64,000 nt of DNA. Source: Dermanyssus gallinae. Lineage: Eukaryota; Arthropoda; Arachnida; Mesostigmata; Dermanyssidae. Every line of letters begins with the position of its first letter. Within the stretch, counting starts at the first letter, position 1. The stretch covers positions 248,001-312,000 of the forward strand of contig QVRM01003985.1 in NCBI GenBank assembly GCA_003439945.1. Direction: 5' to 3'. Made by a program: the position numbers and the translations under genes. Under the pieces are notes generated by a model, which worked only from the letters and a program-made list of their open reading frames with translations, was not told where the DNA came from and searched no databases. This document shows, piece after piece, positions 10,690 to 22,617 of the stretch.

Positions 10690-11573
10690 TGCTGGTTCCG
10701 AAGGTCCATCTCTTCTCGCGATTCCATTTACGATACAGGTTCATTTGTTTAGACATTAATAACAAAATGGGTTCGTTTATTAAGAGAACCGACTCGTTCT
10801 TAGGACTGCGTCCTTTTCACCAGTTCAATATAACCGCGTGCAACTCGCTGGTTCTTATAACGGGCTTGTTTCTAAAGTTACGTGCACCTTGCTGGTTCAT
10901 AGAACCGGCTCGTTCTTAGAACCAAGTGCACCTCGCTGGATCCTGAAACCGGCTCGTTCTTAAAACCGCGTGCACCTCGCTGGTTTTTAGAACCGGCTCG
11001 TTCTCACAACCGCGTGCACCTCGCTGGTTGTTAGAACCGGTTCGTTCTTAAAACTGCGTCTATCTTACTGGTTCTTAAAACCGGCTCGTTCTTAGAACCA
11101 CGTACGCCTCGCTGATTTCTAAAACTGACTCGTTTCTAGGACTGCGTCCTTTTCACCAGTTCAATATAACCGCGTGCATCTCGCTGGTTTTTAGAACCGG
11201 CTTGTTTTTACAACCACGTGTGCCTCGCTGGTTTCTAAAACCGGCTCGTTCTCAGAACCGCGTGCACCTCGCTGGTTCTTAGAACCGGCTAGTTCTTAGA
11301 ACCGGCTAGTTCTTAGGACCGGCTAGTTCTTAGAACCGGCTAGTTCTTAGAACCGCGTGCACCTCGCTGATTCTTAGAACCGGTTCGATCTTACAACCGC
11401 GTTCTTCTCACTGGTTCTTAGAACCGGCTCGTTTTTAGAACCACGTGCACCTCGCTGGTTCTTAGAGCCGGCTCGTTCTTAGAACCGCGTGCATCTCGCT
11501 GGTTTTTAGAACCGGCTCGTTCTTAGAAATGCGTCCTTCTTACTGGTTCTTAGAACCGACTCGTTCTTAAAAC
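10690..11573 (-). repeat. 44-bp satellite, inverted block at the array edge
   Basis: These are the same monomers as the main array but in reverse complement: GCACCTCGCTGGTTCTTAGAA followed by CCGGCTCGTTCTTAGAACC units. Repeats are most diverged at the left, as expected at the edge of a satellite, where exchange no longer homogenises copies. The block contains a run of four 17-bp half-units at 11,287-11,354. Orientation reverses at about 11,573 within TTAAAACC|GAGCCGGTTC. Confidence 0.9.
11287..11354 (-). repeat. Four tandem 17-bp half-monomers
   Basis: GGCTAGTTCTTAGAACC occurs four times head to tail with one substitution. This is the 17-bp half of the monomer amplified without its 27-bp partner. 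Confidence 0.9.
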
Positions 11574-14500
11574 CGAGCCGGTTCTGAGAACGCGGTTTTA
11601 AGAACGAGCCGGTTCTAAGAACTAGCGAGGTGCACGTGGTTCTAAGAACGAGCCGGTTCTAAGAACCAGTAAGAAGGACGCGGTTCTAAGAACGAGCGAG
11701 TTGCACGTGGTTCTAAAAACGAGCTGAATTTAAAAACCAGTGAAAATAACGCGGTTTTAGGAACGCGTCGGTTTTAAGAACCAGCGAAGTGCTCGCGGTT
11801 TTAAGAACGAGCCGGTTCTAAGAACCAGCAAGGTGCACGTGGTTCTAAGAACGAGCCGGTTGTAAGAACCAGCGAGATGCACGCGGTTTTACGAACTAGC
11901 CGGTTCTAAGAACCAGCGAGGTGCACGCGCTTCTAAGAACGAGCCGGTTTGAGAAACCAGCAAGGTGCACGTGGTTCTAAGAACGAGCCGGTTTTAAGAA
12001 CCAGTGAGAAGGACGCGGTTCTAAGAACCAGCGAGATGCACGCGGTTTTAAGAACGAGCACGGTTCTAAGAACCAGCGAGGTGCACGCGCTTCTATGAAC
12101 CAGCAAGGTGCACGTGGTTCTAAGAACGAGCCGGTTGTAAGAACCAGCGAGATGCACGCGGTTTTAAGAACGAGCACGGTTCTAAGAACCAGCGAGGTGC
12201 ACGCGCTTCTAAGAACGAGCCGGTTTTAGAAACCAGCAAGGTGCACGTGGTTCTAAGAACGAGCCGGTTTTAAGAACCAGCGAGAAGGACGCGGTTCTAA
12301 GAACCAGCGAGATGCACGCGGTTTTAAGAACGAGCACGGTTCTAAGAACCAACGAGGTGCACGCGCTTCTATGAACCAGCGAAGTACACGCGGTTCTAAG
12401 AACGAGTCGGTTATAAGAACAAGCGAGGTGCACGCAGTTTTAAGAACGAGCCGGTTCTAAGAACCAGCGAGGCTCCAAGCGGTTTTAAGAACCAGCGAGG
12501 TGCACGCGGTCCTACAAGCAAGCCGGTTCTAAAAACCAGCGGGATGCATGCGTTTGTAAGAACGAGACGGTTACAAGAATTAGCGAGGTGCACGCGGTTT
12601 TAAGAACGAGCCGTTTCTGAGAACCAGTGAAATGGACACAGTTCTAAGAACCAGCAAGGTGCACGCGGCTCTAAGAACGAGCCGGTTTTAGGAACCAGCG
12701 AGGTGCCCGTAGTTCTAAGAACGAGCCGGTTCTAAGAAGCAGCGAGATGCACGCGGTTGTAAGAACGAGCCAGTTCTAAAAACCAGCCAGATGCACGGGG
12801 TTCTGAGAACGAGCCGGTTTTAAAACCCAGAGGTGCACGCGTTTCTAAGAACGCGCTTAGGAGCGAGCCGATTCTAAAAACCAGCAAGGTGCCCGCGGTT
12901 CTAAAAACGGGCCGATTCTAAGAACCCACAGATGTGTCCGCGGTTCTAAGAACGAGCCGGTTCTAAAAATAGGTGAAAAGAACGCGGTTTTAAGAACAAG
13001 CCGGTTCTAAGAACCAGCAAGGTGCACGCGGTTTTAAGAACGAGCCGGTTGTAAGAACCACCGAGGTGCACGCGGTACTAAGAACGAGCCGGTTCTAAGA
13101 ACCAGCAAAGCGCACGCGGTTCTACAAACAAGCCGGTTCTAAAAACCAGCGGGATGCACGCGTTTGTAAGAACGAGCCGGTTATAAGAATTAGCGAGGCG
13201 CACGCGGTTTTAAGAACGAGCCGGTTCTGAGAACCAGTGAAAAGGACACAGTTCTAAGAACCAGCGAGGTGCACGCGGTTCTAAGAACGAGCCGGTTCTT
13301 AGATCCAGAGAGGTGCCCGCGGTTCTAAGAACGAGCCGGTTATAAGAACCAGCAAGGTGCACGCGGTTTTAAGGACGAGCCGGTCCTAAGAACCAGCCAG
13401 GTGCACAAGGTTCTACGAACAAGCCGGTTTTAAATCCAGCGGGGTGCACGCATTTATAAGAACGAGCCAGTTATAAGAACTAGCGAGGTGCGCGGTTTTA
13501 AGAACGAGACGGTTCTGAGAACCAGTGAAAAAGACACAGTCCTAAGAACCAGCGAGGTGCACGCGGTTCTAAGAACGAGCCGGTTTTAGGAACCAGCGAG
13601 GTGCACGCGGTTCTATGAACCAGCCGGTTATAAGAACCAGCGTGGTACACGCGGTTTTCAGAACGAGCCGGTTCTAAGAACCAGTAAAACAACGCGGTTA
13701 TAAGAACGCATCGGTTTTAAAAACCAGCGAGGTGAACGCGGTCTTAAGAACGAGCCGGTTCTAAGAACCAGCGAGGTGCACGTGGTTCTAAGAACGAGCC
13801 GGTTCTAAGAACCAGCGAGAAGCACGTGGCTTTAGAAACGAGCCCGTTATAAGAACCAGCGAGGTACACGCGGTTCTATTGAACTGGTGAAAAGGACGCA
13901 GTCCTAGGAACGAGTCCGTTCTAAGAACCAGCGAAGTGTACGCGGTTCTAAGAACGAGCCGGGTTTAAGAACCAGCTAGGTGCACACGGTTCTAAGAACT
14001 AGCCGGTGTGAAAACTGGTAAATCGAAGAAATTCTAAGAACGAGCTGGCTCCAAGATCCAGCAAGGTGCACACGGTTCCAAGAACGAACCGGTTTTAAGG
14101 ACCAGTAAGAAAGACGCAGTTCTAAGAACGAGCTGGTTTTAAGAACCAGTGAAAGGGATGCGGTTCTAAGAACGAGGCGACTCTAAGAACCAGCAAGGTG
14201 CACGCGGTTCTAAGAACTAGTAAAAATAATGCGGTTCTAAGAACGAGGCGACTCTAAGAACCAGCAAGGTGCACGCGGTTCTAAGAACTAGTAAAAATAA
14301 TGCGGTTCTAAGAACGTGCCGGTTCTAAGAACCAGCGAGGTGCACGCGGTTCTAAGAACGAGCCGGTTCTATGAACCAGCGAGGTGCTCGCGGTTCTAAG
14401 AACAAGCCAGTTATAAGAACCAGAGGTGCACGCGGTTCTAAGAACGAGCCGGTTATAAGAACCAGAGGTGCACGCGGTTCTAAGAACGAGCCGGTTCTAA

Positions 14501-15756
14501 GAATCGGTGAAAAGAACGCGGTTGTAAGAACAAGCCGGTTCTAAGAACCAGCGAGGTGCGCGCGGTTTCAAGAACGAGCCAGTTTTAAGAACCAGTAAGA
14601 ATGCCGCGGTTTTAAGAACGAGCCGGTTCTAAGAACCAGCGAAGTGCACGCGGTTCTGAGAACGAGTCGATTATAAGAACAAGCGAGGTGCACGCAAATT
14701 TAAGAACGAGCCGGTTATAAGAACCAGAGGTGCACGCGGTTCTAAGAACGAGCCGGTTCTAAGAATCGGTGAAAAGAACGCGGTTGTAAGAACAAGCCGG
14801 TTCTAAGAATCAGCGAGGTGCGCGCGGTTTCAAGAACGAGCCGGTTTTAAGAACCAGTAAGAATGCCGCGGTTTTAAGAACGAGCCGGTTCTAAGAACCA
14901 GCGAAGTGCACGCGGTTCTGAGAACGAGTCGGTTATTAGAATAAGCGAGGTGCACGCAGTTTTAGGAACGAGCCGGTTCTAAGAACCAGCGAGGCGCACG
15001 CGGTCCTACGAACAAGCCGGTTCTAAAAACCAGCGGGGTGCACGCGTTTGTAAGAACAAGTCGGTTACAAGAATTAGCGAGGTGCACGCGGTTTTAAGAA
15101 CGAGCCGGTTCTGAGAACCAGTGAAATGGACACAGTTCTAAGAACCAACAAGGTGCACGCAGTTCTAAGAACGAGCCGGTTCTAAGAACCAGCGAGGTGC
15201 ACGCGGTTCTACGAACAAGCCGGTTTTAAATCCAGTGGGGTGCACGCGTTTGTAAGAACGAGCCGGTTACAAGAACTAGCGAGGTGCACGCGGTTGTAAG
15301 AACGAGCCGGTTCTGAGAACCAGTAAAAAATACACAGTTCTAAGAACCATGGAGGTGCACGCGGTTCTAAGAGCGAGCCGGTTTTAGGAACCCGCGAGGT
15401 GCCCGTGGTTCTAAGAAAGAGCCGGTTTTAAAAACCAGAGGTGCACGCGGTTCTAAGAACGCGCTTAAGAGCGAGCCGATTCTAAGAACCAGCAAGGTGC
15501 CCGCGGTTCTAAGAACGAGCCGGTTCTAAGAACCCACAGAGGTGTCCGCGGTTTTAAGAACGCGCTTAAGAGCGAGCCAATTCTAAGAACCAGCAAGGTG
15601 CCCGCGGTTCTAAGAACCCACAGAGGTGTCCGCGGTTCTAAGAACGAGCCGGTTCTAAGAATCGGTGAAAAGAACGCGGTTTTAAGAACAAGCCGGTTCT
15701 AAGAACCAGGGAGGTGCACGCAGTTTCAAGAACGAGCCGGTTTTAAGAACCAGTAA
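11574..15756 (+). repeat. 44-bp satellite array, segment 1
   Basis: The tandem monomer is GGTTCTAAGAACGAGCC (17 bp) plus GGTTCTAAGAACC and a 14-base tail (27 bp). Two main tails alternate irregularly, AGCGAGGTGCACGC and AGTGAAAAGGACGC, with variants such as AGTAAGAATGCC. Each half starts with the palindromic core GGTTCTAAGAAC. Local higher-order repeats include a 276-bp tandem pair (about 11,907-12,182 and 12,183-12,458) and a 71-bp pair at about 14,160-14,301. On the minus strand many frames look open because the consensus has a stop only once per three monomers. They are not genes. Confidence 0.95.
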
Positions 15757-16848
15757 CCAGGGCGCCTTCGAGAGGCCGAAGTCTCCCGAGGTAGCTCATC
15801 TTCCGAAACTATCGCAGCTGACGTGCTTCTGCCTGATTGCAAGATTCGACTCGTCTGCTCGTATTTCAGTCCGACAGGATCGCGCTCCGATCAGGAGGAA
15901 AAAATGAAGAATTTGGTTGCTGATCTCAACGCACTCGTGACTGATGATGTGAGTGTTGTTATCTCTGGAGACCTCAATCAACCGGGAATAAATTGGTCAG
16001 ATTGGCGTTGTTCGTCATCACGACGCTCTGACGAATTGACAGATGGAGGAGAGCTTTCAGTTGAGGAGATGTTTCTTCAGTTCTGCTGCGAAGCTGGTCT
16101 TCAGCAGCTGGTATGCACCCCGACCCGCGGACTGAATATACTGGACGTTGTTCTAGCTGCTGACGACTCAGTTGACAACATAGCTGTATCGACCGCGCCA
16201 ATCACCACTGATCATAAAATGATCAAGTTCACCATATCGCGCGGTCCGCCCATGCCTGAGACACGCACTGACTGGTGGGACTACGGCAAAGGTGACTACG
16301 AATGAATGATCACAAATCTGATTGCGACTGACTGGAATAATTTCTTCGTTGCCTGTCCTGACGTAGATAGCATGTATAATAAGTTTGTGAGCTACATGCA
16401 TTTCTTGCTTGAAATATTTGTACCTCGGAGGACTTCGGATGCCGAGAGTAGACTAAGCTTTGATATCCAACGGATTACCCGACAATTGAGCAACGCAACG
16501 CCGGAGAGAGGGCCTGCATTGCAGAAGAAGCTGCAGAGGATGCTCCATAGAAAACGTATCATTGAGGAGAGCAGTGTTGCTCAGTCTGCCGCTCCCAGCG
16601 CTGTCCATAGGTATGTTCAAAAACGTATGAAAATAAAAGACACGCTGACCTCAATTAAGCGACCAGACGGATCTACTGCAACTGAAGACCGTGAGAAAGC
16701 TGAAATTCTCAGAAATGTATTTGCCGCAACCTACCCATCGCACGCCGAGCTGCAATCGCACAACTCTAACGCCGCCTTCCTCTTAAATGAGCCCTCCAGC
16801 GTGCAGGTGGTGAACCAGAGAACCTCGAACGGCATCTGCGAGGATTAG
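15757..16848 (+). pseudogene. Element A1 endonuclease (C-terminal half) and linker, broken
   Basis: The frame is open from the first base of the element, which confirms 5' truncation. GDLNQPGINW and TTDHKM are the late motifs of an apurinic-type (APE) endonuclease. The early motifs (the QTN-like start and the catalytic ET box) are missing. An in-frame TGA at 16,303-16,305 splits the frame, which then continues unchanged into a basic linker (about 16,306-16,815). A CGA-to-TGA change is a likely cause. The frame is lost near 16,805-16,830, and coding resumes one base out of register at ENLERHLRGLANKRSATPDG. The product would be non-functional. Confidence 0.8.
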
Positions 16849-18233
16849 CCAACAAGCGTAGCGCCACCCCTGACGGTATCCCGGCCATTGTTTATAAGAA
16901 GTGTGGCTATGATGTATGCGTGCCACTCTCAATTATTTTCCGCCAGTCTCTCGAAGAGGAAAACGTACCTAATCTCTTTAGATATGCCATCGTATGTCCT
17001 GTGCATAAGCGTGGCGATAAAAGCGACCCTAATAATAAAAGGCCCGTCTCGCTGACCTCCGTGCCTTGCAAGCTCTTTGAGAAGGTCATAACAGAGGAGA
17101 TCTACAGGAATGCAAATGCGCAAGGTCTAATTTCGAGGGAACAATTTGCATATCGTCCCGCTCATTCTGCTCTTCTTCAGTTACTTGAGACTCAAAATGA
17201 TTGGGCCCTCTTTATAAATGACGGAAGACCGTTTGACTGCGTGTATTTTGATTTTAAATCTGCTTTTGAGAGTACCACGCACTCTAAGCTACTTAATATT
17301 CTTCCACAGTATGGAGTGGGTGATCGTATAGCTAATTGGATTAAGGCTTTCTTAAGTGATAGACTCTTTAGGGTCAGAGTCAACGACTGCCTGTCATCTA
17401 CGGCTCAAGTTACCTCGGGCTGCCCGCAGGGTACCATTCTCGGCCCTTTAATGTATATACTGTATACTGACTCATTGAAACATGTAATACCTCAAATCGT
17501 TCATGTAAAAATTTATGCTGATGATGTCAAAATGTATATACCCGTAGATAATAGAAGCAACATAGTAATTTTTCAGGAAACGCTAGACAAATTTATGGAG
17601 TGGTGTAAATGCCTCGATCTTAAACTATCTGTTAATAAATGTGCTGTGCTACACTTTTGTCACAATAATCCTGCACACAAATACACGCTAGGCTCTGAGG
17701 AATTAACTGTTAAAAAGGCGATCAAAGACTTAGGAATACTGACATCTGATACCCTGAACTATACACCTCAAATACTTGAAGTGGTAACGGCTGCTACAAG
17801 AAGACTAAACTGGATATTGCGCTCGTTTGTGATTAAAGACGCTTCCCTGTATGTTAGACTGTACAAGCAATATGTTCTCCCAGTCCTAATTTACGTCTCA
17901 CCTGTATGGCATCTAGGACTTGTGTGTGATCAAAAGATTCTGGCTAAACTTCATAAAAAGTTCATAAGGCGTGTTGCCTACCGCTGCAACATTAGCAGAA
18001 ATAATGTTGAGTGCATGGACATTGCCGTTATATTAGATAAGATTGACAGAGATACGTTTACCAGCATATGTAAGCAGCCTGATAGGTTTAATAGGTTCTT
18101 TGAAGTCATGACGACAATAACTCGATCTGGTATGAACATTCAAGCTAAAGCTGTAGCCAGGAAAGAAATCGTTAATAGAATGTTCGCGTGGCGCACAGCC
18201 CGCAAGTGCAATCATGTACAGCCAAACATATAA
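16827..18233 (+). CDS. Element A1 reverse transcriptase frame
   Basis: Coding for the reverse transcriptase begins in this frame at about 16,827 (ERHLRGLANK), before the first ATG at 16,920. From that ATG the product is 437 residues. Key blocks are RPVSLTSVPCKLFEKVI (41-57), the A motif DFKSAF (111-116), the B motif GCPQG (167-171), the catalytic YADD (199-202), a KDLG-type D motif near 268, and a C-terminal thumb/extension without RNase H. In CR1-like elements this enzyme copies the RNA at the nicked target (target-primed reverse transcription). The frame is intact to its stop, but the upstream endonuclease is broken and truncated, so the copy is not autonomous. Confidence 0.8.
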   Translation, partial: ERHLRGLANKRSATPDGIPAIVYKKCGYDVCVPLSIIFRQSLEEENVPNLFRYAIVCPVHKRGDKSDPNNKRPVSLTSVPCKLFEKVITEEIYRNANAQGLISREQFAYRPAHSALLQLLETQNDWALFINDGRPFDCVYFDFKSAFESTTHSKLLNILPQYGVGDRIANWIKAFLSDRLFRVRVNDCLSSTAQVTSGCPQGTILGPLMYILYTDSLKHVIPQIVHVKIYADDVKMYIPVDNRSNIVIFQETLDKFMEWCKCLDLKLSVNKCAVLHFCHNNPAHKYTLGSEELTVKKAIKDLGILTSDTLNYTPQILEVVTAATRRLNWILRSFVIKDASLYVRLYKQYVLPVLIYVSPVWHLGLVCDQKILAKLHKKFIRRVAYRCNISRNNVECMDIAVILDKIDRDTFTSICKQPDRFNRFFEVMTTITRSGMNIQAKAVARKEIVNRMFAWRTARKCNHVQPNI

Positions 18234-18312
18234 ATCGCCAGATGGCGCGCTTGTTATGAATTTTTGATAATCCTCAATAAAGCCCCCCTGCTAAAGGGTG
18301 TGTAAATAATAA

Positions 18313-21300
18313 TAAGAATGCCGCGGTTTTAAGAACGAGCCGGTTCTAAGAACCAGGGAGGTGCACGCAGTTTCAAGAACGAGCCGGTTTTAAGAACCAG
18401 TAAGAATGCCGCGGTTTTAAGAACGAGCCGGTTCTAAGAACTAGCGAAGTGCACGCTGTTCTAAGAATGAGTCGGTTCTAAGAACCAGCGAGGTGCACGG
18501 GGCTCTAAGAACGAGCCGGTTCTAAAAACCAGCGAGGTGCACGCGGGTTTAAGAAAGAGCCGGTTATAGGAACCAGAGGTGCACGCGGTTGTAAGAAAGA
18601 GCCGGTTATAAGAACCACAGGTGCACGCGGTTCTAAGAACGCGTCTAAAAACGAGCCGATTCTAAGAACCAGCAACGTGCATGCAGTTTCAAGAAAGAGC
18701 CGGTTCTTAGAATTAGAGAGGTGCTCGCGGTTGTAAGAACGAGCCGGTTATAAGTACAAGCGAGGTGCACGCGGTTTTAAGAACGAGCCGGTTCTAAGAA
18801 CCAGCGAAGTGCACGCGGTTCTAAGAACGAGCCGGTTCTAAGAACCCACAGAGGTGTCCGCGGTTTTAAGAATACGCTTAAGAGCGAGCCAATTCTAAGA
18901 ACCAGCAAGGTGCCCGCGGTTCTAAGAACCTACAGAGGTGTCCGCGGTTCTAAGAACGAGCCGGTTGTAAGAATCGGTGAAAAGAACGCGGTTTTAAGAA
19001 CAAGCCGGTTCTAAGAACCAGGGAGGTGCACGCAGTTTCAAGAACGAGCCGGTTTTAAGAACCAGTAAGAATGCCGCGGTTTTAAGAACGAGCCGGTTCT
19101 AAGAACTAGCGAAGTGCACGCTGTCCTAAGAATGAGTCGGTTCTAAGAACCAGCGAGGTGCACGGGGCTCTAAGAACGAGCCGGTTCTAAAAACCAGCGA
19201 GGTGCACGCGGGTTTAAGAAAGAGCCGGTTATAGGAACCAGAGGTGCACGCGGTTGTAAGAAAGAGCCGGTTATAAGAACCACAGGTGCACGCGGTTCTA
19301 AGAACGCGTCTAAAAACGAGCCGATTCTAAGAACCAGCGACGTGCACGCAGTTTCAAGAAAGAGCCGGTTCTTAGAATTAGAGAGGTGCTCGCGGTTGTA
19401 AGAACGAGCCGGTTATAAGAACAAGCGAGGTGCACGCGGTTTTAAGAACGAGCCGATTCTAAGAACCAGCGAAGTGCACGCGGTTATAAGAACGAGCCGG
19501 TTATAAAAACCAGCGAAGTGCACGCGGTTCTACGAACAAGCCGGTTTTGAATCCAGCGGGGTGCACGCGTTTGTAAGAACGAGCCGGTAATAAGAACTAG
19601 AAAAGTGCACGCGGTTTTAAGAACGAACCGGTTCTGAGAACCAGTGAAAAAGACACAGTTCTAAGAACCAGCAAGGTGCACGCGGTTTTAAGAACGAGCC
19701 GGTTTTAGGAACCAGTGAGGTGCCCGTGGTTCTAAGAACGAGCCGGTTTAAGAACCAGCGAGGTGCACGCGGTTGTAAGAACAAGCCGGTTTTAAAAAAC
19801 AGAGGTGCACGCCGTTCTAAGAACGCACTTAGGAGCGAGCCGATTCAAAGAACCGGCAAGGTGCACGCGGTCATAAGAACGAGCCGGTTCTAAGACCCCA
19901 CAGAGGTGCCCGCGGTTCTAAGAACGGGCCGGTTATAAGAACTAGCAAGGTGCACGCGATTTAAAGAACGGGCCGGTAATAAGAACCAGCAAGGTGCACG
20001 CGATTTAAAGAACGAGCCAGTTCTGAGAACCAGCGAGGTGCACGTGGTTTTAAAAACGAGCCGAGTCTAAGAACTAGCGGGGTGCACGCGGTTTTACGAA
20101 CGAGTCGGTTCTGAGAACCAGTGAAAAAACGCAGTTCTAAGAATCAGCGAAGTCTACACGGTTCTAAGAACGAGCTGGTTCTAAAAACCAGCGAAGCGCA
20201 CGCGGTTAAAAGAACAAGGCAGTTTTAAGAATCAGTGAAAAGGACGCGGTTCTAAGAACGAGCCGGTTCTAACAACCAGCGAGGTGCCCGCGGTTTTAAG
20301 ATCGAGGCGGGTATAAAAGCTAGCAAATTGCACGCGGCTCAAAGAACGAGCCGGTTTTAGGAACCAGTGAAGAGAACGCTATTCTAAAAACCAGCGAGGT
20401 GCACGCGGTTCTAAGAACGAGCTTGTTCTAAGAACCAGCGAGGTGCACGCGGTTCTAAGAACGAGCCAGTTCTAAAAACCAGCGAGGTGCACGCGGTCTT
20501 AAGAACGAGCTTGTTCTAAGAACCAGCGAGGTGCACGCGGTTCTAAGAACGAGCCAGTTCTAAAAACCAGCGAGGTGCACGCGGTCTTAAGAACGAGCTT
20601 GTTCTAAGAACCAGCGAGGTGCACGCGGTTCTAAGAACGAGCCAGTTCTAAAAACCAGCGAGGTGCACGCGGTTTTAAGAAAGAGCAGGTTATAAGAACC
20701 AGAGGTGCACGCGGTTCTGAGAACGCTTAAGAACGAGTCGATTCTAAGAAGAAGTAAGCGGTTATACGAACTAGCCGGTTCTAAGAACCAGCGAGGTGCA
20801 CGCGCATCTAAGAACGAGCCGGTTTTAGAAACCAGCAAGGTGCACGTGGTTATAAAAACAAGCCGGTGTAAGCACCAGTGAAAAAGACGCGGTTCTAAGA
20901 ACGAACGGGTTCTAAGAACCAGCGAGATGCACGCGGTTTTAAGAACGAGTCGGTTATAAGAACAAGCGAGGTGCACGCAGTTTTAGGAACGAGCCGGTAT
21001 AAACAACCAGCGAGGTGCACGCGGTTCTAAGAACCAGCGAGGTGCACGCGGTCCTACAAACAAGCCGGTTCTAAAAACCAGCGGGGTGCACGCGTTTTTA
21101 AGAACGAGCCGGTTCTGAGAACCAGTGAAATGGACACAGTTCTAAGAACCAGCAAGGTGCACGCGGTTCTAAGAACCAGCCGGTTCTAAGAAGCAGCGAG
21201 GTGCACGCGGTTCTAAGAACGAGCCGGTTCTATGAACCAGCGAGGTGCACGCGGTTCTAAGAACAAGCCAGTTATAAGAACCAGAGGTGCACGCGGTTCT

Positions 21301-22617
21301 AAGAACGAGCCGGTTATAAGAACCAGAGGTGCACGCGGTTCTAAGAACGAGCCGGTTCTAAGAATCGGTGAAAAGAACGCGGTTGTAAGAACAAGCCGGT
21401 TCTAAGAACCAGCGAGGTGCGCGCGGTTTCAAGAACGAGCCAGTTTTAAGAACCAGTAAGAATGCCGCGGTTTTAAGAACGAGCCGGTTCTAAGAACCAG
21501 CGAAGTGCACGCGGTTCTGAGAACGAGTCGATTATAAGAACAAGCGAGGTGCACGCAAATTTAAGAACGAGCCGGTTATAAGAACCAGAGGTGCACGCGG
21601 TTCTAAGAACGAGCCGGTTCTAAGAATCGGTGAAAAGAACGCGGTTGTAAGAACAAGCCGGTTCTAAGAATCAGCGAGGTGCGCGCGGTTTCAAGAACGA
21701 GCCGGTTTTAAGAACCAGTAAGAATGCCGCGGTTTTAAGAACGAGCCGGTTCTAAGAACCAGCGAAGTGCACGCGGTTCTGAGAACGAGTCGGTTATTAG
21801 AATAAGCGAGGTGCACGCAGTTTTAGGAACGAGCCGGTTCTAAGAACCAGCGAGGCGCACGCGGTCCTACGAACAAGCCGGTTCTAAAAACCAGCGGGGT
21901 GCACGCGTTTGTAAGAACAAGTCGGTTACAAGAATTAGCGAGGTGCACGCGGTTTTAAGAACGAGCCGGTTCTGAGAACCAGTGAAATGGACACAGTTCT
22001 AAGAACCAACAAGGTGCACGCAGTTCTAAGAACGAGCCGGTTCTAAGAACCAGCGAGGTGCACGCGGTTCTACGAACAAGCCGGTTTTAAATCCAGTGGG
22101 GTGCACGCGTTTGTAAGAACGAGCCGGTTACAAGAACTAGCGAGGTGCACGCGGTTGTAAGAACGAGCCGGTTCTGAGAACCAGTAAAAAATACACAGTT
22201 CTAAGAACCATGGAGGTGCACGCGGTTCTAAGAGCGAGCCGGTTTTAGGAACCCGCGAGGTGCCCGTGGTTCTAAGAAAGAGCCGGTTTTAAAAACCAGA
22301 GGTGCACGCGGTTCTAAGAACGCGCTTAAGAGCGAGCCGATTCTAAGAACCAGCAAGGTGCCCGCGGTTCTAAGAACGAGCCGGTTCTAAGAACCCACAG
22401 AGGTGTCCGCGGTTTTAAGAACGCGCTTAAGAGCGAGCCAATTCTAAGAACCAGCAAGGTGCCCGCGGTTCTAAGAACCCACAGAGGTGTCCGCGGTTCT
22501 AAGAACGAGCCGGTTCTAAGAATCGGTGAAAAGAACGCGGTTTTAAGAACAAGCCGGTTCTAAGAACCAGGGAGGTGCACGCAGTTTCAAGAACGAGCCG
22601 GTTTTAAGAACCAGTAA
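18313..22617 (+). repeat. 44-bp satellite array, segment 2
   Basis: Same satellite between the two CR1-like copies. It includes a 665-bp higher-order step (18,401 and 19,066 both start TAAGAATGCCGCGG) and a clean 88-bp dimer repeated three times (GCTTGTTCTA at 20,421, 20,509 and 20,597). The marker GATCGAGGCGGGTATAAAA occurs at 20,300. The 6,861-bp duplication junction falls at about 21,195. Confidence 0.95.
20421..20684 (+). repeat. 88-bp dimer repeated three times
   Basis: The GCTTGTTCTA marker returns at exactly 88-bp spacing, i.e. two 44-bp monomers. The same triplet recurs 6,861 bp further on in copy 2. Confidence 0.85.

Larger units (their letters stand above)
15757..18312 (+). mobile_element. 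Element A1: 5'-truncated CR1-like LINE
   Basis: The satellite is interrupted exactly after ACCAGTAA (ending 15,756) and resumes with TAAGAATGCCGCGG (from 18,313). The 2,556-bp insert starts within the endonuclease domain, so the 5' part is missing. It continues through a full reverse transcriptase and ends in CAATAAAGCCCCCCTGC and a short (TAA)n tail, TAAATAATAA. The target duplication is at most TAA and cannot be separated from the tail. Reverse-transcriptase wording (RPVSLTSVPCKLFEKVI, SGCPQGTILGPLMY, YADD) fits the CR1/L2/Rex1 group. Coding is broken by an in-frame TGA and one frameshift. No separate ORF1 remains. Confidence 0.85.
14335..21195 (+). repeat. 6,861-bp tandem duplication, copy 1 (carries element A1)
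   Basis: Positions p and p+6,861 match almost base for base from about 14,335 through 21,195, where copy 2 begins at once. The block includes satellite DNA and the whole CR1-like insert. By eye I find only a few substitutions between copies: 14,388 T/A near the edge, 16,032 C/T, 17,754 C/G and 19,403 A/C. This is a recent unequal-exchange duplication, or an assembly duplication. Confidence 0.9.
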
